Shown in pieces: positions 48,061 to 55,825 of a DNA stretch of 64,000 nucleotides. The stretch spans positions 24,513 to 88,512 of the forward strand of contig CAVWFK010000017.1 of NCBI GenBank assembly GCA_963754235.1, in the 5' to 3' direction. The translations under genes were made by a program, and so were the position numbers. Under the pieces are notes generated by a model, which saw nothing but the letters and a program-made list of their open reading frames with translations, searched no databases and was not told the origin of the DNA. The stretch's first letter is position 1, and each line of letters starts with the position of its first letter. The stretch is from DATAYA01 sp963754235. GTDB taxonomy: Bacteria; Pseudomonadota; Alphaproteobacteria; Acetobacterales; Acetobacteraceae.

Positions 48061-49115
48061 GGGTCTGACTCGAATCGCCGTCGGAACGCGAGTATATTGA
48101 TTTAATGGGGAAATTTGGCCCACCACGGCGGCTCAAGCGGCTGCCAGCCGTCGCATCATGAGCTTGACACTGGTGATGTAAAGCCAAGTCACCGCGCTTT
48201 GGGTTGTCGCCTCGAAGTCTTTGGCCAGGCGACGGTTGCGGTTGAGCCATGCAAAGGTGCGTTCGACGACCCATCGCCGGGGCAGCAGGACGAAGCCCTT
48301 GGCGGCGTCTGACCGCTTGACGATCTCGATGGTCCAGTCGCCGAGGTTTTCGAGGACGCCCTTCAGCTTGTCACCGGCATAGCCCCCGTCGGCGAAGACA
48401 TGGCGCAACCAAGGGAAGGCGCCACGAACGCTCGCCAGCAGGTCTGGCGCCCCATCGCGATCTTGAACGTCGGCGGGGTGAACGATCATCCCGACCGGCA
48501 GGCCGATCGTATCGGTGAGTATATGGCGCTTGCGGCCCTTGATCATCTTCTCGGCCGCATAGCCGCGCGGACCGCCAGCCTCCGTGGTCTTGACCGACTG
48601 GCTGTCGATCACGCCCGCGCTCGGACTTGCCTCGCGGCCGGCGGCCTCGCGCACCAACATCAGCAGCGCATGATTGATGGTCTGCCAGGTTCCGTTATCC
48701 CGCCAAGCATAGAAATACCGCTGCACCGTCGTGAACGGAGGGAACTCCTTCGGCAGCAGCCGCCACTGGCAGCCCGACTGTGCGATATAGAAGATCGCAT
48801 CGACGACATCTCGCAAGTCGGTCTCGCGCGTCCGCCCGCAGCTTGCCGCCGCGGGGAGGTGCGGTTCGATCACGCCCCACTCCTCGTTGGTGGTATCGCT
48901 TGCATAGCGCAGCCCATCGCGCCGATACTTGGCGCGCGTGATTTCAGTCCAGGCCATCGGGTCATTCCTTCGTGTCTTCGCAACCACGAGAGAACCGAAG
49001 CCGCTGAAATCACGCAACCCCGTACGATCCCTGCAGACCGCAAGGTGACCCACCCATCGTCCATTTCCTTGAAATGACTCGCTAAACTATTCCGGAACCA
49101 TTCCGGGTCAGCCTC
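48061..49115 (-). mobile_element. IS5-family insertion sequence, copy 2
   Basis: A 1055-bp element nearly identical to the one at 12380-13436. The left end is GGGTCTGACTCGAATCGCC, and the right end on the other strand is GAGGCTGACCCGGAATGG. It is flanked by a TCA duplication at 48058-48060 and 49116-49118. Inserted in the same orientation as the methyltransferase it interrupts. Confidence 0.92.
48133..48957 (-). CDS. IS5-family DDE transposase, copy 2
   Basis: A 274-residue transposase with the same catalytic motifs as copy 1 (GVIDSQSVKTT, VFADGGYAGDKLK, RWVVERTFAWLNR). Differences from copy 1 are a handful of substitutions (TDLRD for TGLRD, ALLMLVRE for ALLMSVRE, LAAA for LAAS at the end). 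Intact frame, presumably active. Confidence 0.92.
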   Translation of the reverse strand: MAWTEITRAKYRRDGLRYASDTTNEEWGVIEPHLPAAASCGRTRETDLRDVVDAIFYIAQSGCQWRLLPKEFPPFTTVQRYFYAWRDNGTWQTINHALLMLVREAAGREASPSAGVIDSQSVKTTEAGGPRGYAAEKMIKGRKRHILTDTIGLPVGMIVHPADVQDRDGAPDLLASVRGAFPWLRHVFADGGYAGDKLKGVLENLGDWTIEIVKRSDAAKGFVLLPRRWVVERTFAWLNRNRRLAKDFEATTQSAVTWLYITSVKLMMRRLAAA

Positions 49116-49741
49116 TCATAACGACCGGAAAGCCGCTTTGAGCAGTGCAAACCGTGCTCGAAGTGCCAAATGACGCGATTGCGCAAACGAAGGCCGTGCG
49201 AGCGGAATATTGGGTAGAGTAGCGTATCGACCGGGATGATCTCGCCATCCTGTACGTAATTGCCAACTTGCCAACACAGCGATCCACGCGGACTCAGCAC
49301 ACGCACACAGGCGGCAATTACCTTCTCCTGATCGGCGAGATAGTGGTCAAGCCGGGAGCGCCGCTCATACGCCTTGCCGATGTTGTAAGGGGGTGATGTG
49401 ACCACGAGTTGGATGGCCGATGCTGGCAGCTTATTCGCAAAGGAGATATTGTCTTCGCAAGCCATAATGGCCGGACAGCCGGCCACTTTTGCGCGGTGCG
49501 GTGTCTCGGCTAGCGCATGGTCGCGGCGCGGAGACCGCGAAGGCCTTAGCTCCCTTGGAACGCGGACTGAGTCGAACAGGTCCGGCGTCGGACTCGTGGC
49601 GGCATTTTGCATCGGCGCGATTGGTCCCATTACCACGGCCATGCTGACCGCACCTCAGCATCGGCCGGCAATCGTTAACGCCAGGTTAACTCGCGAGCGA
49701 GTGGAACCTGTCGCCCCGAGTCGCGCCAAGCCGGCCGTCCC

Positions 49742-50113
49742 TCACTTGCACCCAAACCGCTCATGCAGCACCCGGTACACGATCGCGACCGCGGGGCGGG
49801 ATCGGTCGGCCGGGTGGGCGCGCAGCCACGCGACCACCGCCTCCACCAACTGCACCCCCGTCGTCTTCGGCGGTACGCAGATCGCGGCCGGAACCTTCAT
49901 CGCCCCGTTCGATTTCGGCGCGATCTCCTGATAGAGGGTGACCGTGTCCGACACACCGGCGACGTAGCTCTCGCAGGTGCGCCTGATGCCGACATTCTTG
50001 TTGGTGCAGATGCCGAGCAGGCGGGTGCCGTCCACCCCGCTGTAGCGCTGCGAGTGCGCCGTCCCCGCCAGCGCCAGCAACCCGAACGCCGCAACTGCAA
50101 CCGCACGCCTCAT
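49742..50113 (-). CDS. Rap1a/Tai-type periplasmic protein
   Basis: A 123-residue secreted protein. Signal peptide RRAVAVAAFGLLALAGTAHS; mature part with DGTRLLGICTNKNVGIRRTC, ESYVAGVSDT and then CVPPKTTGVQLVEAVVAWLR. The four Cys residues and the C-x-Y-x-x-G spacing match the Rap1a/Tai family, some of which are immunity proteins against type VI amidase effectors. No such effector is nearby, so a different role is likely. Its stop lies upstream of the R-M insertion; its start overlaps the purS stop by four bases. Confidence 0.75.
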   Translation of the reverse strand: MRRAVAVAAFGLLALAGTAHSQRYSGVDGTRLLGICTNKNVGIRRTCESYVAGVSDTVTLYQEIAPKSNGAMKVPAAICVPPKTTGVQLVEAVVAWLRAHPADRSRPAVAIVYRVLHERFGCK

Positions 50114-50352
50114 GCCTCGATCTCCACCCGAAAACTCTCGATCACCGTGTTGGCGAGCAGCCGCCGCGCCATCTCCTCCACCTGCACCCGCGCGCGCGCC
50201 GGGTCGGATTCGGCGAGCTCCATCTCAATCACCTTGCCCGCCCGTACCTCGCCCACTCCCGCAAAGCCAAGCCCCGCGAGCGCGTGGCCGATCGCTCGGC
50301 CCTGTGGGTCGAGCACGCCGTCCTTGAGCATCACCGTCACCCGCGCGCGCAT
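50110..50352 (-). CDS. purS: phosphoribosylformylglycinamidine synthase subunit PurS
   Basis: An 80-residue small subunit bridging PurQ and PurL. RARVTVMLKDGVLDPQGRAI, then GLGFAGVGEVRAGKVIEMEL and EMARRLLANTVIESFRVEI match PurS along its whole length. It lies 45 bases after purC and overlaps the Rap1a-like gene, one transcription unit on the minus strand. Confidence 0.93.
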   Translation of the reverse strand: MRARVTVMLKDGVLDPQGRAIGHALAGLGFAGVGEVRAGKVIEMELAESDPARARVQVEEMARRLLANTVIESFRVEIEA

Positions 50353-50397
50353 CGGCGCGCCATCCGCGTCACTGCCCCACCGTCACTGCATCGTCCG

Positions 50398-51162
50398 TCA
50401 CTGCATCGTCTCCGGCCCCTTGAGGTCGCGCGTTCCCGCCTCGGGCAGAATGCCGAGCCTTTTCGCGACCTCCTGATACGCCTCCTCGACCTTGCCGAGG
50501 TCGCGGCGGAAGCGGTCCTTGTCCATCTTCTCGTTGGTCTTGCTGTCCCACAGTCGGCAATTGTCGGGGCTGATCTCGTCGGCAAGCACGATGCGCATCT
50601 CCTCATTCTCCCACAGCCGGCCGAACTCCAGCTTGAAATCCACCAACGTGATGCCGACGCCGAGAAACAGGCCCATCAGGAAATCATTGATCCTGAGTGT
50701 CAGGCTGACGATGTCGTCCATGTCGGCGGTGTTGGCCCAGCCGAAGGCGGTGATGTGCTCCTCGCTCACCATCGGGTCGTTCAACCCGTCGTTCTTGTAA
50801 TAATATTCCACGATCGAGCGCGGCAGGCGGGTGCCCTCGGCGATGCCGAGCCGCTCGGCGAGGCTGCCGGCGGCGACATTGCGCACCACCACCTCGAGCG
50901 GGATTATTTCTACCTCGCGGATCAGTTGCTCGCGCATGTTGAGCCGGCGGACGAAATGGGTCGGGATGCCGATCTCGGCCAGGCGCTGCATCAGGTATTC
51001 GCTGATGCGGTTGTTGAGCACGCCCTTGCCGGTGATGACCCCCTTCTTCTTGGCGTTGAACGCGGTCGCGTCGTCCTTGAAATACTGCACGAGGGTGCCC
51101 GGCTCCGGCCCCTCGAACAAAATCTTGGCCTTGCCCTCGTAGAGCTGGCGCCGGCGGGCCAT
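50398..51162 (-). CDS. purC: SAICAR synthetase
   Basis: A 254-residue enzyme joining CAIR and aspartate in purine biosynthesis. RRRQLYEGKAKILFEGPEPG at the N-terminus, VPLEVVVRN-like IIPLEVVVRNVAAGSLAERL, ITLVDFKLEFGR and LADEISPDNCRLWDSKTNEK with the conserved DE-SPD site are all present. Length is normal. First of the minus-strand purC - purS - Rap1a group. Confidence 0.95.
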   Translation of the reverse strand: MARRRQLYEGKAKILFEGPEPGTLVQYFKDDATAFNAKKKGVITGKGVLNNRISEYLMQRLAEIGIPTHFVRRLNMREQLIREVEIIPLEVVVRNVAAGSLAERLGIAEGTRLPRSIVEYYYKNDGLNDPMVSEEHITAFGWANTADMDDIVSLTLRINDFLMGLFLGVGITLVDFKLEFGRLWENEEMRIVLADEISPDNCRLWDSKTNEKMDKDRFRRDLGKVEEAYQEVAKRLGILPEAGTRDLKGPETMQ

Positions 51163-51323
51163 CGCCCCTCATCCTCGGTGATTGCGCGGCGCGGTATAGC
51201 AGCCGCGCTCCACCCCCGCCACGGCCGGCGCGCCCGCTGTTGAAATTCCTGTGCCATTGGCCCAGTCTGGTGCCGTGTGGGCCGTCGAGGACATCTCATT
51301 CGAGATGGTGAACGAGATGACCG

Positions 51324-51632
51324 ACGATCCCGTCCTCCACGCTGCTGGTCTCGACCCCTGCGGGCAGACTGACGTTCACGGCGGAGCCGATCACGCAGGG
51401 GACCACTCTGGTGCTTCAGGGCGCCCACGTGCAGGACGCCGGCGCCAACACGGTTGGGGCCGCGAACCTGCTGATGATTGCGCAGCCGTTGATGGAAGGA
51501 ATGGGGTTCGATGAACTCGTCGCTGAGGGAGCGTTTCGCACGACTGGGGCCAGTCCGGGGCATCGACCGCGTGCCCTCCGGTTCACCCGCCGTGTTCGTC
51601 CTCCGCCTGCCGCCGGGCCGCGGGCTCCCTAG
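51324..51632 (+). pseudogene. partner gene of the HTH regulator, 5' end unclear
   Basis: A plus frame reads STLLVSTPAGRLTFTAEPIT, LVLQGAHVQDAGANTVGAAN, LLMIAQPLMEGMGFDELVAE and GAFRTTGASPGHRPRALRFT. It resembles a small family with the GA-x-RTTGA-x-PGH-x-PR ending found before HTH regulators, but no normal start is visible and a TGA precedes it. A 5' frameshift with the frame at 51319 (MTDDPVLHAAG) is possible. Its 3' half overlaps the HTH gene start, as in toxin-antitoxin-like pairs. Confidence 0.45.
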
Positions 51633-52029
51633 GACGATCGACGGTATGTTCGCGCTGGCGCGCCGCGGGCTGACAATGCTGCAAGCGAAGCGGAAGATCG
51701 AGGCACTGGTGGAGGATGGCCGGGTGTTCGTGGACCTGCCGATCGTCGAGGACCCGAAGGCTCTGGCGGCTGATCTTGCCAAGGCCGGTATTGCGGCCGC
51801 CTCTGTCGAGCCTTCCCAAGCACCGGACGTGAGGCGGCTCCGGGAGCGTCTGGGCCTCACACGCGAGCAATTCGCCGCTCGCTACGGCCTTGAGGTCGAG
51901 ACGGTCAGGAACTGGGAGACCGGCAAGCGGGAGCCGGACACCACGGCGCGCAGCTACCTGCGCGCGATCTCCAACGACCCGGAGCGTGTCGAGCAGGCGT
52001 ACGCCCCCACGCCGACCTTCATTCCCTGA
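51511..52029 (+). CDS. XRE-family HTH regulator, antitoxin-like
   Basis: A 172-residue protein. The N-terminal ~110 residues contain RTIDGMFALARRGLTMLQAK and DGRVFVDLPIVEDPKALAAD. The C-terminal HTH is RLRERLGLTREQFAARYGLE followed by VETVRNWETGKREPD, like HigA/MqsA-type antitoxins. The start MNSSLRERFARLG overlaps the preceding gene's frame. It converges with the NRDE gene and overlaps its end by about 11 bases. Lies between purC and purB, so the pair is an insertion in a purine neighbourhood. Confidence 0.7.
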   Translation: MNSSLRERFARLGPVRGIDRVPSGSPAVFVLRLPPGRGLPRTIDGMFALARRGLTMLQAKRKIEALVEDGRVFVDLPIVEDPKALAADLAKAGIAAASVEPSQAPDVRRLRERLGLTREQFAARYGLEVETVRNWETGKREPDTTARSYLRAISNDPERVEQAYAPTPTFIP

Positions 52030-52756
52030 TCCCCGGCAGCGGCGCGAATGCGGTCGTGTCGGGCGGCCCGGGGGCGAACAGCGAGACCGGCGCGCCGGCG
52101 GCGGGCAGGGCGAGGAGGGCGGCGCAGACCGTGCCGAAGCCGCCGGCTGGCGGGACGTTGATCTCGCTGCCGGCCGGGCCGGAGCGGTCGGCGAGGATCG
52201 TGGCCCAGCCGCTCCACTCGCCGTCGCCGGGGCAGGGCAGGGGGGCGGTGCGCAGGCGTGGCAGGTGGCGGGCGACGCGGGCGCTGGCGAGGTCGTCGGG
52301 GTCGTGGGCGGTCACCATGTGGATCGCGCCGGGGCTGAGCGGCGTCGCCTCCGGCCGCCCGGTGCCGCGGCCGCGGACGAAAATGGCGGTCTCACGATCG
52401 GCTAGCACCATGTTGAAGGTGCGGTATTCCGAGGCGTCCAGCGCCGCCGTCGCGCCGGCCGCAGCCGCGGCCGTGGGATGCACGAGGGCGAGCAGCGGCA
52501 GTGTCCCGCGGCTGCGCTTGCCCGGCGCCGGGCCGAGACTGCCGGGGCGGTTCAGCACCGCCGCGACGACGCCGTGCCGGTTCAGCCCCATCCAGGTGCC
52601 GCCGCCGGCCCGGTCGCGCCCCGCGATCACGCCCGGATGCTCCGGCCAGTGGGCGGCGGGCGGGTCCCAGGCGCGATCGAGGCGCTCGTCGCGATTGGCG
52701 GCGAGCAGCAGCGGCCAGGCGTGATGCGGCCGGGAGAGGACGATCAGGGTACACAA
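52019..52756 (-). CDS. NRDE family protein (TANGO2-like)
   Basis: A 245-residue protein with the Cys2 nucleophile start MCTLIVLSRPHHAWPLLLAA, the name-giving NRDE motif in AANRDERLDRAWDPP, and GGGTWMGLNRHGVVAAVLNR. Ntn-hydrolase-like fold is expected; function is uncertain, possibly haem or lipid handling by analogy to TANGO2. The start is TTG and lies inside the 3' end of the upstream small gene. Confidence 0.85.
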   Translation of the reverse strand: MCTLIVLSRPHHAWPLLLAANRDERLDRAWDPPAAHWPEHPGVIAGRDRAGGGTWMGLNRHGVVAAVLNRPGSLGPAPGKRSRGTLPLLALVHPTAAAAAGATAALDASEYRTFNMVLADRETAIFVRGRGTGRPEATPLSPGAIHMVTAHDPDDLASARVARHLPRLRTAPLPCPGDGEWSGWATILADRSGPAGSEINVPPAGGFGTVCAALLALPAAGAPVSLFAPGPPDTTAFAPLPGIRE

Positions 52757-52917
52757 GGCGAAAATATATCGTGAGGCGATGTATTTGCGCCGGCAATAAG
52801 CTCCAGGTTGAGGCGCAGCAAGTCAGGCGGCGGAGCGACGAGGGAGAGGGCCATGCCAGCGCGCGCCTGCGCACTCCCGGCCAGCAGCAGCGCAAGACCG
52901 AGCACGGCCGTGCGCAT
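52744..52917 (-). CDS. 57-aa small secreted peptide after purB
   Basis: A short frame from ATG 52917 reads MRTAVLGLALLLAGSAQARA, a clear signal peptide, then GMALSLVAPPPDLLRLNLEL and IAGANTSPHDIFSPCVP. Its start overlaps the purB stop (TGATG) and its stop lies beyond the NRDE start, so three genes are chained. The hydrophobic core and coupling support a real gene, but no family is known. Confidence 0.5.
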   Translation of the reverse strand: MRTAVLGLALLLAGSAQARAGMALSLVAPPPDLLRLNLELIAGANTSPHDIFSPCVP

Positions 52918-54266
52918 CACGCCGCCGGACCCGGATCCCCGAAGACACGGGCGAAGATGCGGTCCACCTCGCGCGCGTGCATCCCGAAATCCATCGCCCG
53001 GTCGATCTCGGCGGCCGAGACCCGGCCCGTCACCTCCGGATCGGCCAGCAGGTGCTCGCGGAAGTTCTGCGCATTGGCCTCGCCAAGCGCCTGCCAGGTC
53101 GCCATCGCGTGCGACTGCACGATGCGATAGGCGTCCTCACGCGAGATGCCGGCGCGCGCCAGCGCCAGCAGCACCTCGCCGGAATGCACCACGCCGCCGA
53201 GCGCCTTGAGGTTGGCGGCCATCCGCTTGGGATACACCAAGAGCCGGTCGATCATGTCGGCGAGCCGCACCAGGGCAAAGTCGAGCGCCTGCGTCGCGTC
53301 CGGCCCGATCACCCGCTCGACGCTGGAGTGGCTGATGTCGCGCTCGTGCCACAGCGTCACATTCTCCAGCGCCGGCACTGCGATGCCACGCACCAACCGG
53401 GCGAGTCCGGTCAGGTTCTCGCTCAGCACCGGGTTGCGCTTGTGCGGCATCGCCGAGCTGCCCTTCTGGCCGGGGTGGAAGAACTCCTCCGCCTCCCGCA
53501 CCTCGCTGCGCTGCAGATGCCGTATCTCGGTTGCCAGCCGCTCGACGCCGCACGCGATCACGGCGAGCGTGCAGAAGAAGGCGGCGTGGCGGTCGCGCGG
53601 GATCACCTGCGTCGAGATCGGCTCGACCGCCAGCCCCAGTCCGTCGGCGACCGCCGCCTCCACGCGGGGATCGACATGGGCGAAGGTGCCGACGGCGCCG
53701 GAGATGGCGGCGGTCGCGATTTCGGTCCGCGCGCGCGCGAGCCGCTCGCGGTCGCGGGCGAACTCGGCGTAGTGGCCGGCGAGCTTGAGACCGAAGGTGG
53801 TCGGCTCGGCATGGATGCCGTGGCTGCGGCCGATCGTGGGCGTGTGCTTGTGCTCGATCGCGCGCCGCTTGAGCGCCGCCAGAACGCCGTCGAGGTCGGC
53901 GGCGAGCAGGTCGGCGGCCTGCGTCATCTGCACCGCGAGGCATGTGTCCAGCACGTCGCTGCTGGTCATGCCGAGATGCAGGAAGCGGCTTTCGGGCCCG
54001 ATTGCCTCGCCGAGCCAGGTGAGGAAGGCGATCACGTCATGGCGGGTCTCGCGCTCGATCGCGTCGATCCGTTCGAGGTCGGCGAGCGAGATGCGGGCGA
54101 GAGCGGCGCCGCCGCGCTCGCGGATGATGGCGGCGGCACTCTCGGGGATGCTGCCGAGCCGGGCCATCGCCTCGGCGGCGAGCGCCTCGATCTCGAACCA
54201 GATGCGGAACCGGCTCTCGGGCGCCCAGATCGCAGCCATCTGCGGGCGGGTGTAGCGCGGAACCAT
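52917..54266 (-). CDS. purB: adenylosuccinate lyase
   Basis: A 449-residue lyase acting on SAICAR and adenylosuccinate. The fumarase/aspartase signature loop is QKGSSAMPHKRNPVLSENLT. The catalytic His regions are THDVIAF-like RETRHDVIAFLTWLGE and GRSHGIHAEPTTFGLKLAGH, and the N-terminus is VPRYTRPQMAAIWAPESRFR. Leads the minus-strand group purB - small peptide - NRDE. Confidence 0.96.
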   Translation of the reverse strand: MVPRYTRPQMAAIWAPESRFRIWFEIEALAAEAMARLGSIPESAAAIIRERGGAALARISLADLERIDAIERETRHDVIAFLTWLGEAIGPESRFLHLGMTSSDVLDTCLAVQMTQAADLLAADLDGVLAALKRRAIEHKHTPTIGRSHGIHAEPTTFGLKLAGHYAEFARDRERLARARTEIATAAISGAVGTFAHVDPRVEAAVADGLGLAVEPISTQVIPRDRHAAFFCTLAVIACGVERLATEIRHLQRSEVREAEEFFHPGQKGSSAMPHKRNPVLSENLTGLARLVRGIAVPALENVTLWHERDISHSSVERVIGPDATQALDFALVRLADMIDRLLVYPKRMAANLKALGGVVHSGEVLLALARAGISREDAYRIVQSHAMATWQALGEANAQNFREHLLADPEVTGRVSAAEIDRAMDFGMHAREVDRIFARVFGDPGPAA

Positions 54267-54316
54267 GCTAAGCCTCGCAACCTTCGGGCCTTGCCGGCAG
54301 TAGAGCCGGCAGCAGG

Positions 54317-54928
54317 GTGGTGCAAGGGCCGGTGACGAACGCGATGCTGCTGGGCGACCTCACGGTGCTCGCCCAGGTGCTGATGATCGACCTGGTGCTG
54401 GCGGGCGACAATGCGGTGGTGATCGGCCTCGCCGTCGCCGGGCTGCGGCGCGAGCAGCAGCGACCGGCGATCCTGCTGGGGATCGGGGCAGCGACCGCGA
54501 TCCGCATAGCACTCGCGCTGGTCACGCTGCGGCTGCTGGAAATCATCGGGCTGACGCTCGCGGGCGGGCTGCTGCTGCTTTGGGTGTGCTGGCGGATGTA
54601 TCGCGAACTGCGTCGGCGGCCGCATGTTGCGGCGTCGGGCGAGGTGCCATCCAAGCGCCTGAGTGCCGCGATGCTGCAGATCGCGCTCGCCGATCTGTCG
54701 ATGAGTCTCGACAACGTGCTGGCGGTGGCGGGGGCGGCGCATGACCGGCCGTGGGTGATGGCGGCGGGGCTGCTCGTTTCGGTGCTGCTGACTGCGGTTG
54801 CGGCGCAGCTCGTGGCACGGCTGCTGGAGCGGCACCGCTGGATCGCCTGGGTGGGGCTCGCGATCGTCGTGTATGTGGCGCTCGACATGATCTGGCAGGG
54901 ATCGCACCAGGTCGCGCGCGCGATGTGA
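54317..54928 (+). CDS. TerC family integral membrane protein
   Basis: A 203-residue protein with about seven hydrophobic helices. The paired conserved segments LMIDLVLAGDNAVVIGLAVA and QIALADLSMSLDNVLAVAG carry the Asp-Asn residues characteristic of TerC/Alx-type proteins, linked to manganese or calcium export. The start is GTG 54317 or ATG 54344; the latter gives a better family fit. Divergent from purB. Confidence 0.85.
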   Translation: MVQGPVTNAMLLGDLTVLAQVLMIDLVLAGDNAVVIGLAVAGLRREQQRPAILLGIGAATAIRIALALVTLRLLEIIGLTLAGGLLLLWVCWRMYRELRRRPHVAASGEVPSKRLSAAMLQIALADLSMSLDNVLAVAGAAHDRPWVMAAGLLVSVLLTAVAAQLVARLLERHRWIAWVGLAIVVYVALDMIWQGSHQVARAM

Positions 54929-54956
54929 TGGTCGACCCGCAAGCGCGTGGACGCAC

Positions 54957-55715
54957 TCAGCTATCCGAGCACCCGAGCAGCCCCTCGCGGCGGAAGCTCA
55001 GCCACCGCCCGTTCCCGATCACCACATGGTCATGCAGCACGACCGCGAGAGTCGCGGCCGCCTCGGCGATCTGCTGCGTCATCTCGATATCGGCGCGCGA
55101 GGGCGTGGGATCGCCGCTCGGATGGTTGTGGACCAGGATCAGCGCCGTCGCGTGCAGCTCGAGCGCGCGCTTGACCACCTCGCGCGGATAGACCGGCGTG
55201 TGGTTGACAGTGCCGCGCGCCTGCGCCTCGTCGGCGAGCAGGCGGTTGCGGTTGTCGAGGAACAGCACCCGGAACTGCTCGACCCGTTCGCGCGCGAGCG
55301 CCGCGTTGAGGTAGGCCATCAGCGCATCCCAGTTGCCCAGCACCGGGCGGCTGATCACCTCGGCGCGGGCAAGCCGCAGCGCCGCGGCCTGCACGGTCTT
55401 GAGCGCTGCCACCCCCGCCTCGCCCAGTCCCTTGGTCGCGCGCAGGTCGGGCAGGGGGGCCGCGATCGCGGCGGCGAAGCTGCCGAAGCGGCCGAGCAGG
55501 GCGCGCGCGATCGGCTTGGTGTCGCGCCGGGGCAGGGCGAGGAACAGCACCATCTCGAGCAGCTCGTGATCGGCGATCGCGTCCGGCCCGGCGGTCAGCA
55601 GCCGCAGCCGCAGCCGCGCGCGATGGCCCTCCGACCCGGCGGGCGCGGCCGCCTCGGCGGAGGGCGCCTCCAAGCGCCCCAGCAATCCCGGCATTCCTGC
55701 GGTGTCCTGCGCCAT
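54957..55715 (-). CDS. radC: RadC family JAMM/MPN+ protein
   Basis: A 252-residue protein. A helix-hairpin-helix-like N-terminal domain (LRATKGLGEAGVAALKTVQA) precedes the JAMM zinc site in HNHPSGDPTPSRADIEMT. Despite the name, a role in repair is unproven. The ATG at 55715 has GGGAGG upstream. Convergent with the TerC gene. Confidence 0.92.
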   Translation of the reverse strand: MAQDTAGMPGLLGRLEAPSAEAAAPAGSEGHRARLRLRLLTAGPDAIADHELLEMVLFLALPRRDTKPIARALLGRFGSFAAAIAAPLPDLRATKGLGEAGVAALKTVQAAALRLARAEVISRPVLGNWDALMAYLNAALARERVEQFRVLFLDNRNRLLADEAQARGTVNHTPVYPREVVKRALELHATALILVHNHPSGDPTPSRADIEMTQQIAEAAATLAVVLHDHVVIGNGRWLSFRREGLLGCSDS

Positions 55716-55825
55716 CTGGCCTCCCAGCGGCGGCCAGGATGACATGCAACCGACCGGCGAGGAAGCGCCGGATCCTTCGCTCGTACCCTCTCCAAAGATT
55801 TCGTTTGCGAGCGGACGTCCGATGG

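Larger units (their letters stand above)
47589..49642 (-). pseudogene. DNA methyltransferase of the R-M system, split by IS5
   Basis: Beta-class amino-methyltransferase. The N-terminal part (to about 49119) contains motif IV TSPPYNIGKAYERRSRLD and ends CSKRLSGRYE. The C-terminal part (47589-48057) starts TLLWFTRSDDYVFNLDAIRV and contains the AdoMet loop FDPFMGVGSTVVAALKHDRA. IS5 copy 2 (48061-49115) sits between them; removing it with one TCA joins GRYE to TLLWF in frame. SPPY favours N4-cytosine methylation but does not prove it. The start could be ATG 49642, 49627 or 49612. Unless another enzyme protects the sites, the host should lack cognate methylation. Confidence 0.88.
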
